From contig JACTNB010000021.1 in NCBI GenBank assembly GCA_014584345.1, positions 263,064 to 327,063 of the forward strand: DNA of 64,000 bases, written 5' to 3'. Of this stretch, positions 46,523 through 55,509 are shown one piece after another. A program made the translations under genes and the position numbers. Positions within the stretch are counted from its first letter, which is position 1; the number at the start of each line of letters is the position of its first letter. Below the pieces are notes generated by a model that was given only the letters and a program-made list of their open reading frames with translations, made no database searches and was not told the DNA's origin. Source of the stretch: Planctomycetota bacterium (GTDB lineage: Bacteria > Planctomycetota > Planctomycetia > Planctomycetales > Planctomycetaceae).

Positions 46523-46715
46523 AAGCTGCAAGGACTCCGTGAATCCGCAGGTGAGGAGGGAAAACGATCGGAGGAGAGCAAACAGACATGGGCGCGAAGA
46601 GGACCGTCCGATAAGCTGCATCGTAACTGATCGTCAGGGAAACCGAGGCACCGTCGGATGTGACTGTCGATCAACGGCTTCCCCCCTACGCAGCGTAATG
46701 CAGGAGTTCTTTTTC

Positions 46716-48086
46716 ATGTGCCAGCCTGGTCAACTCTCGATACTTGCCTGTGTGCTCCTCGGTTGGATGGGGATGCTGACGGAACAGGTGCCAGCCGCCG
46801 ATACCAGGCCCAATTATGTGTTCCTCATGGCCGACGACCTCGGCTGGGGAGACGTGGCCTTTCATGGGGGAAACGCTCCCACGCCCCACCTCGATCGCCT
46901 GGCGCGTGAAGGGCTTGAACTGACGCAGCACTACGTTGCCCCCGTGTGCAGTCCCACGCGTGCGGCCCTGTTGACGGGGCGTTACTGGAGCCGGTTCGAT
47001 ATCACCATTCCGGTCAACACGCAAGCCTTGCCCCACGAGACCGTGACCCTGGCACGCGCGCTTCAGGAAGCAGGCTACGCGACATGCCTGACGGGAAAAT
47101 GGCACCTGGGATCGCTGCCACGTCAAGGCCCGAATGGCTTTGGATTCGATCACGCCTACGGCTCGTTGGCGGGAGGTGTCAGCCCCTGGAATCATCGATA
47201 CAAACAGGGCCCCTTCAGCGAAACCTGGCATCGCAACGGGACACTCGTGGAAGAGACGGGACACGTGACCGACCTGCTCGCTAACGAGGCAATTCACTGG
47301 CTGCGTCAACGCGACTCCCAGCAACCGTTCTTCCTGTACGTGCCGTTCACTGCGGTCCACTTGCCCGTCAAGGAACCTGTCGAATGGGTAAATCGCGTGC
47401 CAAGGAATATCACGGGCAATGTGGCGCGTCATTACGCCGCCAGTATTATGCATCTGGATGATTCCGTGGGACGGATTCTCGAAACACTGGAGCAACTCGG
47501 GCAGCGCCGCAACACGCTGGTGGTTTTCACCAGCGATAATGGCGCCAGTTCCGCGGAAAACAACGATCCCAAATACCCCGCGGACAACTGCCCCGATGGC
47601 CGCCTGACGGGTAGCAATCGGCCGTTTCGCGGGGAAAAGGCAACTCTGTACGAAGGAGGAATCCGGGTTCCCACCCTTGTTTCCTGGCCAGGGCAAGTGA
47701 AGCCCGGCAAAGTCGCGACCCCCGTGCAAATCGCCGATTGGATGCCCACCCTCTGCGCGTTGGCCGATATCCAGCCCTCAAAGGACCTCAAATGGGATGG
47801 CATCGATCTGACTCCCGTGCTGACTCAACACGCCCCACTCCCCGAGCGTCCCTTGTATGCCGTCGCCCCCAAATGGCGTGGTCGCTCCGTGCGATTGGGC
47901 AACTGGAAACTGATCGTTCAGACACAGGACCAGCAGCAACAAATTGAACTGTTCGATATGGCCACCGACCCGGCTGAATCCAGAAATCAAGCCCAAAATC
48001 AGCCGGAACGCGTCAAAAACATGCTCCGTCTGCTGGAAGACATTGCCCAGCGCGATCGCGATGCCGTCGTGGCGCCACCGGAATAA
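46716..48086 (+). CDS. Secreted sulfatase, family S1 (CSPTR active site)
   Basis: A 456-residue sulfatase with a signal peptide (about 1-29). Metal-binding FLMADDLGWGDVAF is at 36-49, and the formylglycine site is Cys78-Ser-Pro-Thr-Arg82. GKWHLG, VVFTSDNGASS and GEKATLYEGGIRVP follow in normal order. CAGGAG 9 bases before the ATG at 46716 decides the start; an in-frame ATG at 46698 and a much longer upstream frame are rejected. It is only about half similar by eye to the previous sulfatase, so the two probably act on different sulfate positions or sugars. Confidence 0.92.
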   Translation: MCQPGQLSILACVLLGWMGMLTEQVPAADTRPNYVFLMADDLGWGDVAFHGGNAPTPHLDRLAREGLELTQHYVAPVCSPTRAALLTGRYWSRFDITIPVNTQALPHETVTLARALQEAGYATCLTGKWHLGSLPRQGPNGFGFDHAYGSLAGGVSPWNHRYKQGPFSETWHRNGTLVEETGHVTDLLANEAIHWLRQRDSQQPFFLYVPFTAVHLPVKEPVEWVNRVPRNITGNVARHYAASIMHLDDSVGRILETLEQLGQRRNTLVVFTSDNGASSAENNDPKYPADNCPDGRLTGSNRPFRGEKATLYEGGIRVPTLVSWPGQVKPGKVATPVQIADWMPTLCALADIQPSKDLKWDGIDLTPVLTQHAPLPERPLYAVAPKWRGRSVRLGNWKLIVQTQDQQQQIELFDMATDPAESRNQAQNQPERVKNMLRLLEDIAQRDRDAVVAPPE

Positions 48087-48271
48087 TTGCCTTCACTGCG
48101 GCGGCGCGGGCGCGTTCCCTTCAGGCAGCGCCCGCAAGGACCCCGCGTCTCCGATGGTGTGTTCAACTCGAGTGGATCCCGCCCCGGGAACGTCTGTAAA
48201 CTCGGGCCAGTCCACATTTCTCACACTGTTATCAATGCGGTAAATTTCGTCTCGAAAATGCCCATAAACTT

Positions 48272-48400
48272 GCCGCGCCCGTCAGGAACCGGGCCACGCT
48301 GGGGCCCGATTTATCGCAATACTTTGCCAGAATTAATGTGGTGTCCAAGGAGTGTTCCTTGAGGGAGCGCCCGCCTGGCCCGGTTCCTGACGGGCGCGGC
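48272..48400. repeat. Inverted repeat with perfect 24-base arms
   Basis: The left arm, 48272-48295, is the exact reverse complement of the right arm, 48377-48400 (core GCGCCCGTCAGGAACC). The 81-base spacer 48296-48376 has no open frame. The arms are rich in G and C, so the RNA or single strand would form a strong hairpin. The size and perfect arms resemble a non-autonomous mobile repeat; the right arm with its flank recurs at the window end. Confidence 0.8.
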
Positions 48401-48456
48401 TAGTTCATCGATATCAGCAATCCTGTATTATTGCCCCGGGCGGGAAATCCGGGGCT
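48377..48456 (+). repeat. Dispersed repeat unit, copy A
   Basis: This 80-base unit begins with the right arm of the inverted repeat and runs through TTCATCGATATCAGCAATCC and GGAAATCC. Compared by hand with the reverse complement of 63921-64000, it differs at about a dozen of some 80 positions, counting two single-base gaps. Confidence 0.75.
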
Positions 48457-48468
48457 GGAACGGCGCGT

Positions 48469-49851
48469 TCAATCCGTTTTCAGCTTGGCGAGAAAGATAT
48501 CGTTGTTTCCCTGGTGTGACATGACATGCTCCCCAAAGGTCGCCGGTCCACTGCACGCGCCCGAGAGATAGAGATGGCCACGACCATCCGTGACGATTGT
48601 GTAGGCATGGTCCGTGCGCTCTCCCCCGGCCTGCAGGAACCAGATCTGTTGGCCCGCGCGATCATACTTGACGATCTGGATATCCGCGGCTGCTCCCTGG
48701 CTGTGGCGTGGAGTTCCATCGAAGAGCACCTCGCCGGCGAACGATCCGGTGAGAAAGCAGTTCCCCGCGCCATCCGTCGCGATACCCAAACCGTAATCAA
48801 TCCTTGCTCCCCCGGCCGTTTTGGTCCACACGCGCTTTCCCGAGGAATCAAAATGGGTCACTAGCAGGTCGTACTCTCCTCGATTGGGAACGCTGCGATC
48901 AGCCAGTTGTAATGTGTCGCGGTACATTCCCGATGCCCAGACATTACCATCCGAGTCCGCCGTGATTTCATGAATCATGGCAGAGGCGCTGCCATGGCCG
49001 GCGTGCAGCCAGCCAAGCCGCCCCTGGGCATCAAGCTTGGCAACCAGGAGATCCTGGCCGACCTCATTCTCAATGGCATGCCCGCCGAATGTGGTCTGTC
49101 CACGGGCATATCCGCCGACATAGCAGTTCCCTCGATGGTCAACGGTCACGGCATGTCCGGAACTGGAACCCGGCCCCTCCGCAACTTGGCTCCAGAGCAA
49201 TTCCCCACTTGTGTTCAAGGCCAGGCAGAACGCGTGGCCAGGGCCGGAACCTCCCAGCGTCCGAGATTCAAATTCCCCCGGGCCATAAACGGTCCCCGCC
49301 ACAAAAATCATTCCCTGTTTATCCACCGCAATGCCGTGGCCATAATCGTAGCCCATGCCTCCACCAGACTTGATCCAGACCAGATTGCCGCGGGCATCGT
49401 ATTTTGCCACGAACAAGTCGTAGTCTCCACGGTTCCGCAGGGAGACATGCCCGAAGCTGGCTTCGGCACTTTGAAAGTGACCCGTGACATAACAATTCCC
49501 CGCGTTATCCGTGGCGACAGCATACCCGCGATCAATCAATTCGCCTCCGCCACTCCTGACCCAGAGAAACTTTCCTTGAGGATCGACCTTGGCAACAAAA
49601 AAATCCATCGCCCCCGCGCTTGTCAGAGTCTGGTCACCGAATGTTGCCGTCCCCGTGAACTCGCCCGTCAGCAGCACATTCCCCTCGGCATCGACGGCGA
49701 TCCCTCGGGTTTTGTCGTGTAGCGTTCCGCCGGCGGAAACCACCCATTCAAATCGTGGGAGATCTGCCTGTTCAGATCCCGATAGTCGCACGGGACACAT
49801 CGCTTCCGCGAAACAGATCACCACAAAACATGCCGCAACCAGTCGAATCAT
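48469..49851 (-). CDS. Secreted seven-repeat beta-propeller protein (SBBP type)
   Basis: A 460-residue exported protein with a signal peptide (about 1-25). Seven tandem repeats of about 55-60 residues follow, each of the form GIAVDAEGNVLLTGEF, then FFVAKVDPQGKFLW, then GGG. This matches the SBBP beta-propeller family, and seven copies fit a closed seven-blade propeller. No catalytic motif is visible, so binding of a surface partner or polysaccharide is likely. The ATG at 49851 has GGGGAAG upstream and is preferred to the longer frame. It is divergent from the 1503-residue fusion gene, with a tandem repeat between. Confidence 0.85.
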   Translation of the reverse strand: MIRLVAACFVVICFAEAMCPVRLSGSEQADLPRFEWVVSAGGTLHDKTRGIAVDAEGNVLLTGEFTGTATFGDQTLTSAGAMDFFVAKVDPQGKFLWVRSGGGELIDRGYAVATDNAGNCYVTGHFQSAEASFGHVSLRNRGDYDLFVAKYDARGNLVWIKSGGGMGYDYGHGIAVDKQGMIFVAGTVYGPGEFESRTLGGSGPGHAFCLALNTSGELLWSQVAEGPGSSSGHAVTVDHRGNCYVGGYARGQTTFGGHAIENEVGQDLLVAKLDAQGRLGWLHAGHGSASAMIHEITADSDGNVWASGMYRDTLQLADRSVPNRGEYDLLVTHFDSSGKRVWTKTAGGARIDYGLGIATDGAGNCFLTGSFAGEVLFDGTPRHSQGAAADIQIVKYDRAGQQIWFLQAGGERTDHAYTIVTDGRGHLYLSGACSGPATFGEHVMSHQGNNDIFLAKLKTD

Positions 49852-50175
49852 CGTGCTTCCCCCGATAATGCCAGCGGATACCTCGTTGACATCACTTTCA
49901 CCAAACCGAACTCGATTCGCAATGCCACCACGAGAAAAATCCCCTCCGCGCGGAAGTGCTTCCGGTCGCAAAATTCAAGGCAGTATGCGCAAAATTCAAG
50001 GCAACTTTAAGATGACATTGCCTCCGGTATGGTGTAACGTGATGCCAGATGTCCCTTGGAATCCTCATGTCCCAATAATCTACAAACCGCGTGTTCCGAC
50101 GAGACTCTCCTGCAGATCGCAATCACGCTCGGAAACATGGTTCGGAATTTCAGACAATTCCTGGAGAGGCTGTTC
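49852..50175. other. Divergent regulatory region with tandem 16-base repeat
   Basis: A 324-base region between the beta-propeller and PVC-fusion genes. It contains two identical 16-base sequences (49967-49982 and 49988-50003). No gene is supported. The region probably holds both promoters. Confidence 0.55.
49967..50003 (+). repeat. Tandem direct repeat, 16 bases with 21-base period
   Basis: CGCAAAATTCAAGGCA occurs twice, starting at 49967 and 49988. The 21-base period is two turns of B-DNA, so a protein could bind both copies on the same face. It lies 115 bases from the beta-propeller start and 173 bases from the PVC-fusion start. Confidence 0.65.
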
Positions 50176-53100
50176 ATGTTGAGTCGCATTCCCTGCCTGT
50201 TGCTGAGCGCCGTGCTGATGCTGGCCCAGTGTTTGTCCTGCGGGATCACACGCACACATGCCGACGATGCGAAGCCGTCTCGACAGGCAAACCTGAAACT
50301 TCTGTTTCTTGGCGATAATGGCAACCACAAACCAAGGCAGCGCGCGGACGATCTGCTCCCCGCGCTTGCGCTGCGGGGGATCGAGGTGGTATATACCGAT
50401 CGGGTATCGGACCTCAATCCCGAAACGCTGGCTCAATATCAGGGGCTCATCGTTTACGCGAATATCGATACGATCATGCCCGAGCAGGAGCAGGCCCTGC
50501 TGGCCTATGTCGAGAACGGCGGCGGATACATCCCGCTGCATAGCGCCAGTTTCTGTTTCCGGAATTCCCCTGCCTGCATTCAACTGCTGGGAGCCCAATT
50601 TCGCCGACACGGCGGGCAGGAATTTCGCACCGTCATTGCCGAGCCCGACCATCCTCTGATGCAAGGTTTCTCTGGCTTTGAAAGCTGGGACGAGACGTAT
50701 ATTCATCATCTCCACAATCCTCATAACCGGACCGTGCTGGAATATCGCGTGCAGGGGGATCAGGCGGAAGGCAACACGCAGGAACCCTGGACCTGGATCC
50801 GCACCCAGGGCAAAGGGCGCGTTTTTTACACGGCCTGGGGGCATGATCAGCGGACCTTTTCGCATCCCGGTTTTCATAATCTGGTAGAGCGAGGAATCCG
50901 CTGGGCTTGCCGGGGCGATCTCGGCCAGATACCCGCATACTCCGATGGCTCCCAGGCTTTTCCCCTGCCGCAAATGACGAAACTTCCGGAAAACCCCAAA
51001 CCGTTTGAATACATCGACGTGGGGCCCAAAATTCCCGATTATTCTCCCGGCGGAACGTCCGGGGCGCGGAAGCAGCCTAAAAACCTGATGCAGCGGCCGC
51101 TGCCCGCCCGGGAATCCCTCGCCCATTTTGTGACTCCCGTGGACTTCCGCGTCGAACTGTTCGCCAGCGACCCCGAATTGCAGGGCAAGCCGATCTCGAT
51201 GAACTGGGATGAATCGGGGCGCCTTTGGCTTTGTGAAACGTACGACTACCCGAATGAATTACGTCCACCTGGAGAGGGCCGCGATCGTATCCGCGTTTGC
51301 GAGGACACCAACGGTGACGGCTTGGCCGATCGATTCACGATCTTCGCGGAAAAGCTAAGTATCCCCTCCACTCTTACGTTCCATCGCGGGGGTGTGATTG
51401 TGCAGGACGGCAGCGAAACTCTGTATCTCAAGGATACCGACGGAGACGGGAAGGCGGATGTGCGACATGTGCTCCTCACGGGGTGGACTATGTCCGATAC
51501 GCATGGCGGTGTCAGTAATTTCCAGTACGGCCTGGACAACTGGTTCTGGGGCATGCAGGGCTATAACGCGTCAACGCCAACCATCGAAGGCGTCCCCCAG
51601 CAGTCCTTTCGGCAGGGGTTCTGGCGTTTCCGGCTGAATGACGCCGATCCTCCGGTCGTTACGGATCTCGAATTCGTGCGATCGACAAACAACAACACCT
51701 GGGGGCTGGGGTTCAGCGAGGAGGGCCTGATCTTTGGTTCGACAGCTAATCGCAATCCCAGCGTATTCATGCCCATTCCCAATCGCTATTACGAACGCGT
51801 GCAGGGATGGACCCCCGACCTGGTTCTGCCCATGATTGCCGATACGCATCTGTTCAAGCCGATTACCGACAATATCCGCCAGGTTGACCATCACGGCGGG
51901 TACACGGCAGCAGCGGGGCACGCACTATACACGGCCCGCGCTTATCCCCGGGAATACTGGAATCAGACCGCTTTCGTTTGTGGCCCCACCGGGCATCTGG
52001 TGGGAACGTTTGTGCTGCAACCCGATGGGGCGGGTTATCGCTCACGCAACCTGTTTAACCTGCTGGCAAGCGACGATGAATGGTCGGCCCCCATCATGGC
52101 TGAAGTGGGACCCGATGGCTGCGTCTGGGTAATCGACTGGTATAACTTTATCGTCCAACACAACCCGACTCCCATTGGCTTCGAACGTGGGGCAGGAAAT
52201 GCCTACGTTTCCGACCTCCGCGACAAAAAACTCGGACGAATTTATCGCATCGTTCCCGTGGACGGGGAAATCGCCTCGACTCCCGATCTGCGGCAGGCCT
52301 CGTTGCAGGAGTTGGTCGAGAATCTGAAACATCCGACGTTCCTGGTTCGTCGGCATGCCCAGCGGTTACTGGTGGAACAAGCCGCATTGCAGACAATCCC
52401 CTCGTTGCTGAAGATGATTGAAGACCAGACCACGGATGAAATTGGATTGAATGTGGGTGCCATGCATGCCCTGCAGACATTAAACGGCCTCGGGGCCATT
52501 ACCCAGTCGCCAGCGGATGCGTCGGCACAGGCAAACAGTTCGCAATCCAGCCCCGTGATGAACGTGGTGGTTGGCGCGATCAAACATCCCTCGGCAGGCG
52601 TCCGTCGCAATGCCGTACAGGTGCTCCCGGACAATGCCGAGGGAGAAAGCCAGATTCTGCAGTTCAACCTGCTTCGCGATCCTCACCCTCAGGTTCGACT
52701 GGCGGCGTTGTTGAAACTGAGTGATTGCGCCAAACCCGGCGTGACGGAATCTCCTGCCGCCGATGCCCTGGTGGAACTCGTGCAGGACGAAGCTTATCTG
52801 GCAGACCGCTGGCAACGCGAAGCCGTGACTATCGCCGCAGCCAGTCAACACCTCCATTTTCTGCAGCGCATCGCCGCAGCCGCCGCGGAACCGAGTGCCA
52901 GCCAGCGGCTGAGTAGTCCTGCAGCCCTGGCGCTGGTCCGACTGGTGTCCGAGCATGTCGCGCGGAGCAGTGCAACTGCTCCCGCGGGAATGGAACGGCT
53001 CGTGCATCAACTCGATTCCAGCGACCCACGCCTTTTGGCCGTGATTGTCGAGGGTCTGGCTGCGGGATGGCCCGGTCAAGTACAACTGCCACTCGACGCA

Positions 53101-54687
53101 TCGTCGAAACAGGCCATCACGAACTGGCTGAAACGCCTCCCCCCCGAATCGCAATCCCGCCTGATTTCACTAGCGCTCGCCTGGGGGCATGACGAAATTC
53201 GCCAGGAACTGAAACAGGTCATGAGCGGTCTGATAAAAACACTGGAAAACGAGAAGCGTCCCCTGCCTGAACGTCTCGCCGCCGCTCGACAGATTATTGT
53301 GTTCGACCCGGCAAACATTGAACAGGCCACGACAATCCTGGACCTTATCACGCCCCAGGCCACTCCGGAATTGACGACTGGCCTGATGCAAGCGTTATCC
53401 GCATCCACGGCCAAAGGCTTGGGATCTGAAATCCTCCAGGCGTTTACCGGGATGACACCAGTCACGCGGCAAGAAGCCATCCGCCTGCTGATGTCTCGCC
53501 CCGACCTGACACTCGCGCTGCTGGAGGCCCTGGAAGCGGGTGCCATGCAGTTGAGCGAGTTGTCCCTGGATCAGAAGCAGGCCTTGCGTGCCCATCCCGA
53601 CAAACAACTGGCGGCCCGTTCGGCGAAACTGCTGGAGCGGGGGGGTTCGCTTCCCAGTCCCGACCGGCAGCGCGTGCTACAGGAATTTCTCCCCCTGGTC
53701 GAGCTTACGGGCAACTTGGAGCAGGGGAAAACCATCTTCAAGGCCCAATGCGCGAAGTGTCATCGTTTTCAGGGAGAAGGGGAAGAAGTGGGGCCCGATC
53801 TGACTGGCATGGCCCTGCATCCCAAGCGTGAACTGCTGGCCCACATTCTCGATCCCAACAGCAGCGTGGAAGCCAACTTCCGGACCTATACCATCACGAC
53901 ACTTGATGGGCGGATTTTTACGGGCATGCTCTCCGCCGAAACCCGCACTTCCCTGGAATTGATCGACACCCAGGCCAAACGCCATCCCATCCTGCGGGCG
54001 GATATCGATGAACTTCTGGTCTCGAACAAGTCCCTGATGCCGGAAGGCTTCGAAAAGCAGATTCCCAGGGAGGACTGGCCCGCATTACTGGAATACCTGA
54101 CGCAGAAGGGAAAATATATTCCGCTGAATCTGGCCAGCGTCGCCACGATTGCCAGTGACACGGGGATGTTCAACGATAAGCAGTCTCCCATCGAACGACT
54201 CATCTTCCCGGACTGGAAGCCCAAATTGTTTGCAGGTGTCCCTTTTCAGCTGATTGATCCCCTCCAGGGTCAGCGTGCCAATGTCATCATGTTGCACGGC
54301 ACGAACGGGCAATATCCTCCCCAAATGCCTCGGACCGTGAAAATTCCGTGTGGTACGTCGGTCAGGGCCATCCATTTATTGAGTGGTGTGAGTGGCTGGG
54401 GCTATCCCGCGCACCAGGAAAAATCCGACTCCCTCACCGTGCGGCTGCATTACGAAGGGGGCCAGGTGGAAGATCATGTCCTGAAAAACGGAGTCCATTT
54501 CGCGGATTACATTCGCCGCGTGGATGTGCCGGAATCGACCTTTGCCTTCGCCCTGAGAAACCAGCAGATTCGCCATATCGCCATCGCGCCTCAACGGTCT
54601 GAGACGATCACGGAATTCGAATTCATCAAAGGCAACGACCCGACTTCGCCGGTGATCATGGCGATTACCATTGAACGCCCGGAATAA
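50176..54687 (+). CDS. ThuA-PVC dehydrogenase-HEAT-cytochrome c fusion protein
   Basis: A 1503-residue exported protein, one of the very large cytochrome-linked proteins typical of planctomycetes. A signal peptide (about 1-29) is followed by a ThuA-like domain (about 35-260: LIVYANIDTI, GGGYIPLHSASF, GKGRVFYTAWGHD). A PVC-type sugar dehydrogenase-like propeller domain lies at about 330-720 (ETYDYPNEL, EDTNGDGLADRF, DTDGDGKADV calcium-like loops, VDHHGGYTAAAGHALY). HEAT-like repeats fill about 750-1170, and a cytochrome c domain has CAKCH at 1192-1196 with GPDLTGMA. About 200 C-terminal residues are unassigned. The ATG at 50176 has GGAGAGG upstream. Confidence 0.9.
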   Translation: MLSRIPCLLLSAVLMLAQCLSCGITRTHADDAKPSRQANLKLLFLGDNGNHKPRQRADDLLPALALRGIEVVYTDRVSDLNPETLAQYQGLIVYANIDTIMPEQEQALLAYVENGGGYIPLHSASFCFRNSPACIQLLGAQFRRHGGQEFRTVIAEPDHPLMQGFSGFESWDETYIHHLHNPHNRTVLEYRVQGDQAEGNTQEPWTWIRTQGKGRVFYTAWGHDQRTFSHPGFHNLVERGIRWACRGDLGQIPAYSDGSQAFPLPQMTKLPENPKPFEYIDVGPKIPDYSPGGTSGARKQPKNLMQRPLPARESLAHFVTPVDFRVELFASDPELQGKPISMNWDESGRLWLCETYDYPNELRPPGEGRDRIRVCEDTNGDGLADRFTIFAEKLSIPSTLTFHRGGVIVQDGSETLYLKDTDGDGKADVRHVLLTGWTMSDTHGGVSNFQYGLDNWFWGMQGYNASTPTIEGVPQQSFRQGFWRFRLNDADPPVVTDLEFVRSTNNNTWGLGFSEEGLIFGSTANRNPSVFMPIPNRYYERVQGWTPDLVLPMIADTHLFKPITDNIRQVDHHGGYTAAAGHALYTARAYPREYWNQTAFVCGPTGHLVGTFVLQPDGAGYRSRNLFNLLASDDEWSAPIMAEVGPDGCVWVIDWYNFIVQHNPTPIGFERGAGNAYVSDLRDKKLGRIYRIVPVDGEIASTPDLRQASLQELVENLKHPTFLVRRHAQRLLVEQAALQTIPSLLKMIEDQTTDEIGLNVGAMHALQTLNGLGAITQSPADASAQANSSQSSPVMNVVVGAIKHPSAGVRRNAVQVLPDNAEGESQILQFNLLRDPHPQVRLAALLKLSDCAKPGVTESPAADALVELVQDEAYLADRWQREAVTIAAASQHLHFLQRIAAAAAEPSASQRLSSPAALALVRLVSEHVARSSATAPAGMERLVHQLDSSDPRLLAVIVEGLAAGWPGQVQLPLDASSKQAITNWLKRLPPESQSRLISLALAWGHDEIRQELKQVMSGLIKTLENEKRPLPERLAAARQIIVFDPANIEQATTILDLITPQATPELTTGLMQALSASTAKGLGSEILQAFTGMTPVTRQEAIRLLMSRPDLTLALLEALEAGAMQLSELSLDQKQALRAHPDKQLAARSAKLLERGGSLPSPDRQRVLQEFLPLVELTGNLEQGKTIFKAQCAKCHRFQGEGEEVGPDLTGMALHPKRELLAHILDPNSSVEANFRTYTITTLDGRIFTGMLSAETRTSLELIDTQAKRHPILRADIDELLVSNKSLMPEGFEKQIPREDWPALLEYLTQKGKYIPLNLASVATIASDTGMFNDKQSPIERLIFPDWKPKLFAGVPFQLIDPLQGQRANVIMLHGTNGQYPPQMPRTVKIPCGTSVRAIHLLSGVSGWGYPAHQEKSDSLTVRLHYEGGQVEDHVLKNGVHFADYIRRVDVPESTFAFALRNQQIRHIAIAPQRSETITEFEFIKGNDPTSPVIMAITIERPE

Positions 54688-55509
54688 GGAGTCGCGTTTC
54701 CCCGCTTGCTTCGTATCGCTGAATGGATACAATGCGGGCATGAGAAACCGTTTTGCCCTCTCCCTGATTGTGATTCTCTTGACGGTCGCGTCCATTATGA
54801 CGTCGACCATGGGGAAGGAAGCACGGGCTGCTCTGGCAAAATCCAAGGTCGAGGTCGGTTCCTCTGCCCAGGAAAGTATTGAGGAAAATTCCCCGTCGGA
54901 CAATATATCCGATGCCATGTTTGGCGCGACTGTCGAATGCCACGCGGGGAGAGGCCGGGCTGCCCTGGAGCATTACCCGTCCGGCACGTACCGCACCGCT
55001 AGCCTGCACCACTTTACCCGTGGTCCTCCCGTGACGGTTTAAGCTGGGGAAATCCAGAAGAATGCAACGCATTCCATTCAATTGCGGCTTTTCTGGCGAT
55101 TGAATCTTGCGCTCCATCGACTGAAAATCGCTTGCTTCTTACTCCGCTCCCCGCATGCTCACCTGAAGTATTGGCATTGTAGTTCAACCGTACGAAGCCC
55201 TCCGGCATTCTCGCGTGATAACAGTGCCCATCTCCCGTGTAAGTTATCCATCCGTGCTGAATCTTCGCGCTACCAGCAGGCCTGTTCACGCCCGACGTTC
55301 ACCTGCGTGCAGGTCTTGTTGACTGGCTTGTATCCCAGGGCTCCTGAATATGCAGCCTCTGTCGTTCTCGGCAGGTTCAGCAAAGCAGTAAACCCTTATT
55401 GACGAAGGCTCAAAGCCGCGCGGTCGGATTGTTCTGGAGACAACTCTGCCATCTGCATTGGACCCGGCAGGACTTGCCAGCATCATTACTTGCGAAGCGT
55501 AGACGACCC
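54688..55509. other. 822-base region before dabA
   Basis: Apart from the doubtful small gene at 54740-55042, nothing is supported here. A small perfect hairpin (55060-55065 with 55069-55074) has no T-run. The region should contain the promoter of the dab operon; I see no CO2-response site I could name. Confidence 0.5.
54740..55042 (+). CDS. Possible small secreted protein
   Basis: A 100-residue frame whose first 30 residues look like a signal peptide (MRNRFALSLIVILLTVASIM); the rest is hydrophilic with no recognised motif. There is no good ribosome site. It could be a small exported protein or chance coding. It lies in an 822-base gap between the PVC-fusion gene and dabA. Confidence 0.3.
   Translation: MRNRFALSLIVILLTVASIMTSTMGKEARAALAKSKVEVGSSAQESIEENSPSDNISDAMFGATVECHAGRGRAALEHYPSGTYRTASLHHFTRGPPVTV

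Larger units (their letters stand above)
48087..48468. other. Non-coding region filled by an inverted repeat
   Basis: A 382-base region between the converging sulfatase and beta-propeller genes. It contains an inverted repeat with 24-base perfect arms (48272-48295 and 48377-48400) and a longer dispersed unit. As the only inter-gene signal between convergent genes, the hairpin may also act as a bidirectional terminator, although no T-run is seen. Confidence 0.6.

Noticed and set aside
46686..47729. 347-codon minus-strand frame over the third sulfatase
   Set aside because: Antisense to a complete sulfatase; no start signals.
48167..48188. Cluster of common restriction sites suggesting vector sequence
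   Set aside because: The bases fit the surrounding composition and no other vector-like sequence is present, so chance is the best explanation.
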